From NCBI GenBank assembly GCA_031549455.1, contig JAVBPT010000003.1, forward strand, positions 18,649 through 82,648: a stretch of 64,000 bases of DNA, given 5' to 3'. The translations under genes were made by a program, and so were the position numbers. This DNA is from JAVBPT01 sp031549455 (lineage in GTDB: Bacteria > Bacillota > Clostridia > Lachnospirales > JAKSVV01). This document shows, one piece after another, positions 34,679 through 42,560 of the stretch (position 1 is its first letter; each line of letters opens with the position of its first letter). The notes below the pieces were generated by a model. It saw nothing but the letters and a program-made list of their open reading frames with translations, did no database searches and was not told the origin of the DNA.

Positions 34679-36727
34679 ATGAAGTTTAGCGATGATGTTA
34701 GAAAATTGCCAAGAATAGGCGATGCAATGTATGAACGGTTAGATGTCCTTGGTATTAATACGATAGGAGACCTCCTGACGTATTTTCCGCGCGAGATTGA
34801 AGATCGGAGAGAGGGTAAAAGCATTGCTGATCTTAGCGCAGATGAGGTGAACACACTAAAAGCCAGAATTTTATCCAAACCAGTCAACCTACGTTTTAAT
34901 GGAAAAGTTTTGACGAAGGTAGGCGTTTATGATGATACCGGTAAAATGGACATGGTTTGGTATAATCAACCTTATTTAAAAGAGAGCTTTCATGTTGGGG
35001 ACGAATATATTTTCGTTGGAAAAGTGAAGGAAAAATACAATAAAAAACAAATGGATTCGCCCATATATGAAAAAGTAACCGATGACGGCATGATTGTAAC
35101 AGGAGCAATTGTTCCAAAGTATCCACTCACCTATAAGATATCTCAAAAAATTCTGAGAAGACTTATGAAAATAGCATTTGACCACATATCACCCGATCTA
35201 ATTATAGACCGAATTCCGAATGCGATTCGTGTTCAATATAACCTATCAGAATACAACTTCGCTCTCCACAATATTCATTTCCCAAAAGATGAGGAGAGTT
35301 ATTACCTTTCTAAAGACAGGTTGGTTTTTGAGGAGTTTTTTATTACTCAACTTGCGCTTACTTTTATAAAACATAAGGTAAAAGCTGCAGAAGAGGGGAT
35401 CCATTTTAAAAAGGTGTCAATGGACGCGCTACTCAAGCAACTGCCTTTTAAACTTACAGGCGCACAAACCAGAGTGGTTAATGAAATAGAAAAGGATATG
35501 ATGAGTAGCCACATCATGAACCGTCTGGTACAAGGGGATGTGGGTTCCGGGAAAACGGTTGTGGCCCTTAGTTCAATGTATATTGCGATTAAAAATGGTT
35601 ATCAAGCGGCATTGATGGCACCCACAGAAATTCTGGCTGCTCAACATTTTGACTTTGTCAAACCATACTTTGAAAAGCTGGACATGAAAGTAGCCCTACT
35701 CGTTGGGAGCACAACGGCCAAAAATAAGAAACAGATTTATGACGAGTTAAAGAGCGGGGAATTGAATGCGGTAGTTGGCACGCACGCCATTCTGCAAGAG
35801 CAGGTAGCGTTTTCAAGACTAGGCATTGCAATCACAGATGAGCAGCATCGATTTGGCGTGGAGCAACGGCTTAACTTTTCACAAAAAGGGCTGCTACCAG
35901 ACATCTTAGTCATGACAGCAACCCCTATTCCAAGAACGCTGGGGCTCATTCTATATGGGGACTTAGATATTTCTATTATTGATGAATTGCCAAGGGGAAG
36001 ACAAAAGATAGATACGCACATCGTGGATTCAAGCTATTACGAGAGAATGTATGGTTTTGTGAGAGAAGAGGTTAAAAAGGGAAGACAGGCCTATGTAATC
36101 TGTCCAATGGTAGAAGAAAGCGAAAAAATGTCAGAGCTAAAGGCGGTGACGGAGTATACCCAAATGATTCGAGAAAATTACTTAAATGGCGTGACAGTAG
36201 AATTTATCCATGGTAAACTAAAACCAAAGGAAAAAAGTGAGATCATGGAGCGATTTAAAGAAAATCACATTCAGGTTCTCGTATCTACAACTGTGATTGA
36301 AGTAGGAGTAGACAATAAAAATGCCACGATTATGTTGATTGAAAATGCGGAGCGCTTTGGACTGGCACAGCTGCATCAGCTGAGGGGAAGGGTCGGAAGA
36401 GGTGAGCATAAATCCTATTGTATCCTTATCAGTGATTCTAAAAGCACAGTGGCTAGGGAGAGACTGAAGACTTTAAAAGATACAAACGATGGCTTTATTA
36501 TTGCTGAAAAAGATTTGGAGCTGCGGGGCGTGGGTGATTTCTTCGGAACCAAACAGCATGGGATACCGGAGTTTAAAATAGCCAACCTGTATGAGGACAT
36601 CAAAATATTAAAACAGGCCCAGATGGCAGCGGCGGATCTGTTAGCAGAGGACCCGTCACTTGATCGAGAAGAGCATAAGGCTTTACGGAGTGAGATTGAA
36701 AAAATATTCGAATATCGTGTTTTATAA
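34679..36727 (+). CDS. recG: ATP-dependent DNA helicase RecG
   Basis: 682 residues, typical length. Wedge/OB-fold domain (about 1-230), helicase domain 1 with Walker A Gly-Asp-Val-Gly-Ser-Gly-Lys-Thr near 286 and the RecG-type motif II Asp-Glu-Gln-His near 387, Thr-Ala-Thr-Pro-Ile-Pro-Arg-Thr, then domain 2 with Leu-Arg-Gly-Arg-Val-Gly-Arg-Gly. It remodels stalled replication forks and Holliday junctions. Confidence 0.98.
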   Translation: MKFSDDVRKLPRIGDAMYERLDVLGINTIGDLLTYFPREIEDRREGKSIADLSADEVNTLKARILSKPVNLRFNGKVLTKVGVYDDTGKMDMVWYNQPYLKESFHVGDEYIFVGKVKEKYNKKQMDSPIYEKVTDDGMIVTGAIVPKYPLTYKISQKILRRLMKIAFDHISPDLIIDRIPNAIRVQYNLSEYNFALHNIHFPKDEESYYLSKDRLVFEEFFITQLALTFIKHKVKAAEEGIHFKKVSMDALLKQLPFKLTGAQTRVVNEIEKDMMSSHIMNRLVQGDVGSGKTVVALSSMYIAIKNGYQAALMAPTEILAAQHFDFVKPYFEKLDMKVALLVGSTTAKNKKQIYDELKSGELNAVVGTHAILQEQVAFSRLGIAITDEQHRFGVEQRLNFSQKGLLPDILVMTATPIPRTLGLILYGDLDISIIDELPRGRQKIDTHIVDSSYYERMYGFVREEVKKGRQAYVICPMVEESEKMSELKAVTEYTQMIRENYLNGVTVEFIHGKLKPKEKSEIMERFKENHIQVLVSTTVIEVGVDNKNATIMLIENAERFGLAQLHQLRGRVGRGEHKSYCILISDSKSTVARERLKTLKDTNDGFIIAEKDLELRGVGDFFGTKQHGIPEFKIANLYEDIKILKQAQMAAADLLAEDPSLDREEHKALRSEIEKIFEYRVL

Positions 36728-36740
36728 AGATGAGAGGTGT

Positions 36741-37250
36741 ATGATGGAAGTAAAGGGAACCTTTAAAATGGAGTTTAGTGATTACAAAGCATTCTGTAAG
36801 TTTCATAGAAGAAAAGTGACGCAAATATCGTATGTTTTTATGTTGGTGTTGACCCTTACCTGGTTACAACCCAAAACAGGAGATCAGTTTGTGATCGGCA
36901 TTTTGGGCATTTTGATTGCTTTTGCGTTTATATTTGTGGTGGATATGATTGCTCTGCATCAGAGCTGCAAGAGAATGTTTAACAGTGCTCCGCTTTCCAA
37001 GCTGGAGGTTGAAAATGTCATCAATGAGGGAGGATTTCATCAAACCTCTTCGGTTGGAAATACCGATCTAACCTTTGAGCAGTTTTTTAAGATCTGCGAG
37101 ACGAAAGATGCTTTTTACCTATATATTTCAAAAATCCAAGCTTTTATCATGCCTAAGCAGGATTTTGCCTCGGAGGAAGAGATAGAGAATTTAAAAAAGA
37201 TACTCAGAGACAAGGTAGAGAAGAAGAAGCTAAAATTGCAAAAGGGATAA
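36741..37250 (+). CDS. YcxB-like membrane protein
   Basis: 169 residues from the ATG after recG (an ATG three bases on is equally possible); the frame opens inside recG but that part is a shadow. Two membrane helices (about 33-75) with short ends, then a C-terminal domain with Phe-Tyr-Leu-Tyr-Ile-Ser-Lys-Ile-Gln-Ala-Phe-Ile-Met-Pro-Lys-Gln and Phe-x-Ser-x-Glu-Glu, the pattern of YcxB-like C-terminal domains. Function unknown. It lies 13 bases after recG and is probably co-transcribed with it. Confidence 0.75.
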   Translation: MMEVKGTFKMEFSDYKAFCKFHRRKVTQISYVFMLVLTLTWLQPKTGDQFVIGILGILIAFAFIFVVDMIALHQSCKRMFNSAPLSKLEVENVINEGGFHQTSSVGNTDLTFEQFFKICETKDAFYLYISKIQAFIMPKQDFASEEEIENLKKILRDKVEKKKLKLQKG

Positions 37251-37277
37251 AAAGTTGAAAATAATGCAACAAAACCC

Positions 37278-37306
37278 TTGACAATTGACACTGTTTTTGG
37301 TAAAAT
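37278..37306 (+). promoter_or_regulatory. Sigma-A promoter of infC-rpmI-rplT
   Basis: Perfect TTGACA (37278-37283), 17-base spacer, TAAAAT (37301-37306). It gives a leader of about 140 bases. Confidence 0.85.
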
Positions 37307-37312
37307 ACCAGA

Positions 37313-37434
37313 AGATATGCGAAGTAGAGCAACGCTCTCACCTTGAGGCTTCAATGTGCTATCAGGGTATAGAATTTTTCTATTAGGTAGTTTTAAAATT
37401 ACTTAGAGTGTGAGCTTTTCTGGCTCATTTTTTA
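37313..37434 (+). promoter_or_regulatory. infC leader with terminator/antiterminator, L20-leader type
   Basis: The leader ends in an intrinsic terminator: TGAGC (37411-37415), GCTCA (37423-37427) and T6. An upstream element GCTCTCAC (37334-37341) can pair with GTGTGAGC (37408-37415) with one mismatch, which would sequester the terminator's left arm. In Firmicutes infC-rpmI-rplT is repressed by L20 through such a leader. The class is inferred from position and layout. Confidence 0.6.
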
Positions 37435-37455
37435 TTACATTTTGGAGGTGTTTGT

Positions 37456-37965
37456 ATAAAAGATTTAAAGATTAATCGTCAGATTAAAGCTACAGAAGTA
37501 AGAGTTGTAGATACTGATGGTGCTCAGATGGGCGTTATGACGTTAAAAGACGCGATTGCACTTGCTGAGGAAAGAGAAGAGGATTTAATAGAAATATCAC
37601 CTACCGCCAATCCACCGGTTTGCAAGATCATGAACTATGGAAAGTACAAGTTTGAAGTGATTAAACGGGATAAAGAAGCAAAGAAAAAGCAAAAAATTGT
37701 AGTAACCAAGGAAATCAGAATGTCTGTAAATATTGATACAAATGACATTCGGATCAAGGCAAACAAAGCGAAGGAAATCCTGCAAGAAGGAGATAAGCTC
37801 AAGGTGGCTGTTGTATTTTCGGGTAGGGAGATGGCTCATATGGATTTGGGACATAAAGTCCTGGAAGTATTTATGGAACTATTGGATTATGAAGGATACG
37901 TTACAGAAAAATCAGCTATGGTTGAAGGTAGAAGTATTATGACCATTATATCACCTAAGAAATAG
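37456..37965 (+). CDS. infC: Translation initiation factor IF-3, AUA start
   Basis: 169 residues. The first in-frame ATG (37528) would remove 24 conserved residues (Ile-Asn-Arg-Gln-Ile-Lys-Ala-x-Glu-Val-Arg-Val-Val). The only fitting start is ATA at 37456, seven bases after GGAGG; no in-frame ATG, GTG or TTG lies between them. infC is known for rare starts (AUU in E. coli and Bacillus) that let IF-3 repress its own translation. The linker Lys-Lys-Lys-Gln-Lys and C-domain are normal. IF-3 blocks subunit joining and checks the start codon. Confidence 0.95.
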   Translation: MKDLKINRQIKATEVRVVDTDGAQMGVMTLKDAIALAEEREEDLIEISPTANPPVCKIMNYGKYKFEVIKRDKEAKKKQKIVVTKEIRMSVNIDTNDIRIKANKAKEILQEGDKLKVAVVFSGREMAHMDLGHKVLEVFMELLDYEGYVTEKSAMVEGRSIMTIISPKK

Positions 37966-37978
37966 GAAGGAGATTATT

Positions 37979-38176
37979 ATGCCAAAAATTAAAACAAACA
38001 GAAGCGCCGCGAAGAGATTTACAATTCTTTCGAGCGGTACTGTAAAAAGGAATAAAGCGAACAAAAGACATTTATTAAATGGAAAATCACCAAAGAGAAA
38101 AATGAATCTTACACACACAGCGTATGTGCATGAAACAAATTTAGATGCTGTTAAAAAAATGTTACCATATGGTTAA
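37979..38176 (+). CDS. rpmI: 50S ribosomal protein L35
   Basis: 65 residues, very basic, beginning Pro-Lys-Ile-Lys-Thr-Asn-Arg-Ser-Ala-Ala-Lys-Arg-Phe. AGGAAGGAG upstream. Second gene of infC-rpmI-rplT. Confidence 0.98.
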   Translation: MPKIKTNRSAAKRFTILSSGTVKRNKANKRHLLNGKSPKRKMNLTHTAYVHETNLDAVKKMLPYG

Positions 38177-38196
38177 GATAAAGGGGGAAAACAAAC

Positions 38197-38559
38197 ATGG
38201 CAAGAGTTAAAGGTGGAATGAATAAACATAAAAAACATAAAAAGATATTAGGACTTGCAAAAGGATATTGGGGTGCAAAATCGAAGCTTTTCAGAACGGC
38301 CAAACAAGCGGTTGCAAGATCTATGTCTTATGCCTTTGTTGGAAGAAAACAAAAGAAGAGAGACTACAGAAATTTGTGGATTGCTAGAATTAATGCTGCG
38401 GTAAGAGCAGAAGGAATTTCATATAGTAGATTTATGAACGGACTCAAAATATCCAATATTGATATCAACAGAAAAATGTTGGCAGATATGGCGGTAAATG
38501 ATCCTGACGCACTAAAGGAATTAGTGGCTACTGCAAAAACTTCTCTAGGCATGAAATAA
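38197..38559 (+). CDS. rplT: 50S ribosomal protein L20
   Basis: 120 residues, N-terminal basic helix (Ala-Arg-Val-Lys-Gly-Gly) and the globular RNA-binding C-terminal part. Early 50S assembly protein and, in Firmicutes, the repressor acting on the infC leader. Confidence 0.98.
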   Translation: MARVKGGMNKHKKHKKILGLAKGYWGAKSKLFRTAKQAVARSMSYAFVGRKQKKRDYRNLWIARINAAVRAEGISYSRFMNGLKISNIDINRKMLADMAVNDPDALKELVATAKTSLGMK

Positions 38560-38566
38560 GAAGAAT

Positions 38567-38596
38567 AAAATCACTTTATATTGAAGTGATTTTTTT
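38567..38596 (+). terminator. Terminator after rplT
   Basis: AAAATCACTT / AAGTGATTTT with a 7-base loop and a run of seven T. Confidence 0.92.
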
Positions 38597-38655
38597 GTAT
38601 TTTTCTTTACTTTTTTTAAAAAAATGATATGATAACCTTAAATATGTGAGGTTTT

Positions 38656-39927
38656 ATGAAAAGAGAAAATGCCATTAACACAGAAGAGTTAATTGCTGAC
38701 GGGATCATCGATTTAGAGACGGCGGGGAAAATTAATAATTACTATAAAAATAAAAAAGCAGACAAGCAAAGCAAAGGAATGGTACTAAACATTATTGCGG
38801 GCATATTGATTGCATTGGGTGTAATCTGGATTATTGCAGCAAACTGGGAGTATATGACCAAAGAGATTAAAATAGCCGGATGCATTGGAACCCTCCTCAT
38901 CCTGGCTGTGTTAATGATGAATGCGAAGAGAAAACAACGAAATTTAGAAGCCTATTCGATTGTCTATTCGGGCGTTTCACTTGCTAGTGTTGCAATCATT
39001 GGACAGATTTATAACGTCATGCCGGACATGGAAAGTTTTCTGCTTATTGCCACAATTATTCTTGCGTGCTTAAGTTTTTATACCCTTTCCTATATTACTG
39101 AAATAATGTTCATCTTATCCGCAATTGTGTTTGCGATGTTAAAAACGGATGGGGTCATAGGGTTAACGTTGTTGATCTATGGTTTTATTGTCCCGGTTGT
39201 GGCGCTTTCTAAATCGGTTTTATTTTTGTACTTAACCAGGGAAAACAAAAATAGAGTCGAAACGGTTTTAAGAAATACGGTTTTAAACGTGCTTGTTTTC
39301 GCGGCTATTGTATATGACATTTATCTATCCATTCGAATCTTTAATAGCGCCATCATGTTAATGCCGGTTCTGTTTGTTGGATACTACTTATGTTGTTTAT
39401 TAAAGCTAACTGCTCAGAAAAATCTGATTGTTGTGATATCTTTTATAAATTGGTTACTTCTAACGGCTTCTTTTTATAGGGGCAGTGTTCTAAATTTTGA
39501 TTTTGGGGGTTCGGCTAGCCTCATCATCTTATTTATTATTTATTTAGCCTTATTACTTGCCGTGATGGTCTATTACTTTGCAAAAGAATTTATGGCCGAC
39601 TTTGATAAGATTAACACTTTCATGATTTTTTCTGTATTCTTATATTTTGTCAATGGGTTTATAGATTGGGGTTATTTTAACTATATCTGGGGACTCTTTC
39701 TATTGGCTTTTGCGGTCTACAACATCTACTTCGGTGTGAGCAACATGGAAAAATCGAATATTGTTCTCGGAGAAGTTGGACTAGTGGTGCTTATCATACG
39801 ATACCTTTTTGAAATAGGAGATAGCATTATGCTTCGGGGAATTACTTGTATCGTAGTTGCGATTGGAATTTTGCTCTTTAATAAGGCTATCTTTAAGAAA
39901 GGAGATAGAAAAAATGAAGAAGTTTGA
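38656..39927 (+). CDS. DUF2157 polytopic membrane protein
   Basis: 423 residues. A cytosolic N-terminal helix pair (about 1-38; Leu-Ile-Ala-Asp-Gly-Ile-Ile-Asp) precedes about ten to twelve membrane helices, the first with Gly-Ile-Leu-Ile-Ala-Leu-Gly-Val-Ile-Trp-Ile-Ile-Ala-Ala-Asn-Trp, the DUF2157 hallmark. Function unknown. It overlaps the reading frame of the next gene by 14 bases; DUF2157 proteins are often paired with GDYXXLXY proteins. Confidence 0.85.
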   Translation: MKRENAINTEELIADGIIDLETAGKINNYYKNKKADKQSKGMVLNIIAGILIALGVIWIIAANWEYMTKEIKIAGCIGTLLILAVLMMNAKRKQRNLEAYSIVYSGVSLASVAIIGQIYNVMPDMESFLLIATIILACLSFYTLSYITEIMFILSAIVFAMLKTDGVIGLTLLIYGFIVPVVALSKSVLFLYLTRENKNRVETVLRNTVLNVLVFAAIVYDIYLSIRIFNSAIMLMPVLFVGYYLCCLLKLTAQKNLIVVISFINWLLLTASFYRGSVLNFDFGGSASLIILFIIYLALLLAVMVYYFAKEFMADFDKINTFMIFSVFLYFVNGFIDWGYFNYIWGLFLLAFAVYNIYFGVSNMEKSNIVLGEVGLVVLIIRYLFEIGDSIMLRGITCIVVAIGILLFNKAIFKKGDRKNEEV

Positions 39928-40843
39928 GTTTGTATTTCTGCTGATTCCGATTTTTATTTTAGCATATTTTATCTACACTAATGAGATGGTGAATCGAATC
40001 GGTGAGGAATACCGATTTAAAATACAACAATACGATCCCCTTGATATTTTTAGAGGGAAATATTTGAATTTAACCATTGAGCGAGATACAATTGTTATAC
40101 CGGAATTACAAAGAGCCTATTTATCTTATCAAAACCATCTGGAAAGCTATATAAATGGAACTATCATGGGATTTATTAATGGAGATGGGACTCTCGCGGA
40201 AGCAGAAAGGGAAAACCGTATTAAATTGGTGGAGGAGATTATAGAGAGTGCACTAGAAAGAATGACGACGGATGAAAGAAAGGATGATGATTATATTCAA
40301 AAACTAGGGGAATATATGCCGGAAAACGCAGCAGAAACCTTATTTTACGAAATAATCCGATCGGACTTAGTCGTTGTTTATAGAAATGGTTACACCTTAT
40401 CTGAGCTATTAAAGATGAGACAAGAGAATGAGGCGAGGGAGGAAGCAATTGAAAAGAGAATTGCCTATTATAATGGTGAATTCTACGTTTATCTGGATAA
40501 GGATGACGAGGGATATGCCAAAGTGGAAAAAGTAAGCAAGACGAAAGAAGCTGGCAGCCAGAATTATATTAAGGCGAATATTTCAACATATGGTTACTCT
40601 AGAAATGATGTGGTTTTGACCACGATTCACTTTCCATCCTCAAAACTTTTTGTTGATGAGCGTTATGCCTATCAGTATGAAACGATTGTGAGAGATGCTG
40701 TGAGGGGTGGGTTGGATGTGTATATCCTAACCAAAATCAGGAACGGGAAGATGGTAATTGAGGATTTATATGTCGATGGATTAAGACTTCGAGACTACTT
40801 TAAAACAGTAAACGATAACCGTACTATTGTGCCTGAACAATAA
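39914..40843 (+). CDS. GDYXXLXY-type membrane-anchored protein
   Basis: 309 residues from the ATG behind AAGGAGA (the frame opens earlier inside the DUF2157 gene). One membrane segment (about 6-22). The segment Tyr-Asp-Pro-Leu-Asp-Ile-Phe-Arg-Gly-Lys-Tyr-Leu-Asn-Leu (about 41-54) matches the family motif after the membrane segment, with Lys in place of the central Asp. The rest is a charged extracytoplasmic domain, longer than I would expect for the family. Role unknown; presumably acts with the DUF2157 partner. Confidence 0.72.
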   Translation: MKKFEFVFLLIPIFILAYFIYTNEMVNRIGEEYRFKIQQYDPLDIFRGKYLNLTIERDTIVIPELQRAYLSYQNHLESYINGTIMGFINGDGTLAEAERENRIKLVEEIIESALERMTTDERKDDDYIQKLGEYMPENAAETLFYEIIRSDLVVVYRNGYTLSELLKMRQENEAREEAIEKRIAYYNGEFYVYLDKDDEGYAKVEKVSKTKEAGSQNYIKANISTYGYSRNDVVLTTIHFPSSKLFVDERYAYQYETIVRDAVRGGLDVYILTKIRNGKMVIEDLYVDGLRLRDYFKTVNDNRTIVPEQ

Positions 40844-40867
40844 GAAATAAAGCAATTTGAGGTAAAA

Positions 40868-41983
40868 ATGAAAGCAATCTATGCATTTTCCGGGGATCCC
40901 ATTACTTATGGACATATTGACATTATAGAGAGGGCATCGAAGATATTCGATGAGCTTATTGTGGCGATTGGAGTGAATCCGGATAAAAAATATACATTTA
41001 GTCTAGAGGACAGACTGGACATGGCAAAAGAGAGTTTATTCAAGCTGGTGAATGTGAAAGTGATTTCTTTTACAGGTCTATTGGTGGATTTTGCATATGA
41101 GAACAATATCAGCATTATCATTAGAGGAATTCGAAACAGTACAGATCTGGATTATGAGTATCAAATGCATACGGCCAACATGACTCAAAGGGACATTGAG
41201 ACCATACCTATTTTTGCAAGACCGGAGTTGTCTCATATCAGCTCAAGCATTGTAAAATCGATTGTGAAGGAGCAGGGACGAGTAGAAGCATACGTTCCGC
41301 TATATGTAAAGGAAAGATTGGAAAAAACACTCCTTGATCAAAAGATTCTGTGTGTGACAGGAGCCCCCGCTACCGGAAAATCCTTTTTATGCAATCGGCT
41401 AGTTGAGATTGGGAGAAAAAATGGGGAAGAGGTGCACAACATTGATCTAGACACCATTGCACATGATATTTTAGAGGTTTTAAAAGAAGAAGCTTACATT
41501 ATGATTCGAAACAATCTGGCGAATCATTTCGGAGAAGATATATTAGACGAAAATGGGATGGTTAAGCGAAAGGTGCTAGGTGAGAAAGTATTCGGCGAAG
41601 AGGAGGAGCTTTCCTACTTAAATACGGTTATGCACCCAGCAATCTATGAGCGTATGCGGAAGGTAATGTATGGATTAAAAGGGTTGATTTTAATCAATGC
41701 CGCACTTCTTGCGGAGAGTGATTTTCTAACGATTAGTAACAATCATGTTGTTTTGGTGACAGCGAGTCTAGAGAAACAACGAAAACGAATGCAACAGAGA
41801 GGACTTACGGATAAGCAAGTGGAAAATCGTATAAAAAGTCAATATGATTTCTCACGTAAAAAAGAATTGATAGAGACGGCGATAGAAGATAAGCAATATG
41901 GACGATTGTGGGTTTTGGATACAACGGACGAGGATCCGCTTCAGATAGAACAGCTATTTAATGAAATAAATATAAATTTGTGA
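40868..41983 (+). CDS. coaD-coaE: Bifunctional CoaD-CoaE: phosphopantetheine adenylyltransferase fused to dephospho-CoA kinase
   Basis: 371 residues, single frame, GAGGT ribosome site. Residues 1-158 are bacterial-type CoaD: Asp-Pro-Ile-Thr-Tyr-Gly-His-Ile-Asp (nucleotidyltransferase His16), Arg-Gly-Ile-Arg-Asn-Ser-Thr-Asp-Leu-Asp-Tyr-Glu (86-97) and His-Ile-Ser-Ser-Ser-Ile-Val-Lys (123-130). Residues 159-371 are CoaE: P-loop Gly-Ala-Pro-Ala-Thr-Gly-Lys-Ser (165-172), Asp-Leu-Asp-Thr-Ile-Ala-His (193-199), Leu-Gly-Glu-Lys-Val-Phe and Leu-Asn-Thr-Val-Met-His-Pro (237-257), and Gln-Arg-Lys-Arg-Met-Gln-Gln-Arg near 304-311. The linker is almost absent. Together they convert 4'-phosphopantetheine to dephospho-CoA and then CoA. 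The order is that of animal CoA synthase. The CoaE P-loop is unusual in sequence but keeps Gly-Lys-Ser. Confidence 0.93.
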   Translation: MKAIYAFSGDPITYGHIDIIERASKIFDELIVAIGVNPDKKYTFSLEDRLDMAKESLFKLVNVKVISFTGLLVDFAYENNISIIIRGIRNSTDLDYEYQMHTANMTQRDIETIPIFARPELSHISSSIVKSIVKEQGRVEAYVPLYVKERLEKTLLDQKILCVTGAPATGKSFLCNRLVEIGRKNGEEVHNIDLDTIAHDILEVLKEEAYIMIRNNLANHFGEDILDENGMVKRKVLGEKVFGEEEELSYLNTVMHPAIYERMRKVMYGLKGLILINAALLAESDFLTISNNHVVLVTASLEKQRKRMQQRGLTDKQVENRIKSQYDFSRKKELIETAIEDKQYGRLWVLDTTDEDPLQIEQLFNEININL

Positions 41984-41991
41984 GGTAGAAC

Positions 41992-42285
41992 ATGGACGAA
42001 ATTATTGAAAAGATCACAGAAGTTGCTTCTAAGTATGATGATATAGAAGTAATTAAACTATTCGGTTCCTATGCAAGGGGAGATAGCGATGAAAAAAGTG
42101 ATGTTGATTTGGCGGTATTTTCAAACAAAGAGGTCTTCGATAGGGGAATTGACTTCGTGTTTGACATAGAAAGTCATGCGAATAATCTAAAAAAATATGA
42201 CATCATCTTCGTTGATAAGAGCATTGATGATGAGATGAGGCAAGACATTGAAAAAGAGGGAATCATCATCTACAAAAAGTTTTAA
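41992..42285 (+). CDS. Small MNT-type nucleotidyltransferase
   Basis: 97 residues. Minimal nucleotidyltransferase core: Leu-Phe-Gly-Ser-Tyr-Ala-Arg-Gly-Asp-Ser-Asp-Glu-Lys-Ser-Asp-Val-Asp-Leu-Ala-Val (about 23-42) gives the Gly-Ser and Asp-x-Asp metal site, with a third acidic residue in Tyr-Asp-Ile-Ile. Such proteins usually act with a HEPN partner as a toxin-antitoxin pair. Here the next gene is DUF2164, not a recognisable HEPN protein. Starts eight bases after coaD-coaE. Confidence 0.85.
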   Translation: MDEIIEKITEVASKYDDIEVIKLFGSYARGDSDEKSDVDLAVFSNKEVFDRGIDFVFDIESHANNLKKYDIIFVDKSIDDEMRQDIEKEGIIIYKKF

Positions 42286-42300
42286 AGTTTGGAGGAATCA

Positions 42301-42549
42301 ATGAAAAAAGAAGATAAAATTGAGCTTTCAAAAGAGGATAAGACAAAGGCCTCGGAATGGTTAAGAAAGTATATGCATGAAAACTTTGATATAGAGATGG
42401 GGGACTTGCAATCCGGGCTTTTTGTTGACTATCTATCGGAGAATGTGGCAAAATATTATTATAATAAAGGCGTGACGGATGGGATAGCCTTTTTGTCAGA
42501 AAAGGTGGAAGATATGTATGCCCTGATGAAAGAAGAGTCCGGTAGATAA
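42301..42549 (+). CDS. DUF2164 family protein
   Basis: 82 residues from the ATG behind TGGAGGA. Helical and acidic, with Ile-Glu-Met-Gly-Asp-Leu-Gln-Ser-Gly-Leu-Phe-Val-Asp-Tyr near 29-42 and Tyr-Tyr-Asn-Lys-Gly-Val-x-Asp near 54, the DUF2164 pattern. Function unknown. It stands 15 bases after the nucleotidyltransferase and 11 before the transporter. Confidence 0.75.
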   Translation: MKKEDKIELSKEDKTKASEWLRKYMHENFDIEMGDLQSGLFVDYLSENVAKYYYNKGVTDGIAFLSEKVEDMYALMKEESGR

Positions 42550-42560
42550 AGGGATGTTTT

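Noticed and set aside
34534..34887. N-terminal extension of the LysM gene frame
   Set aside because: It runs antisense through the recG promoter and start; the ATG at 34533 has a proper ribosome site.
36660..36740. Upstream start of the YcxB-like gene inside recG
   Set aside because: The extension is antistructure to the recG C-terminus frame with no ribosome site; ATG at 36741 follows a GAGAGGTG site.
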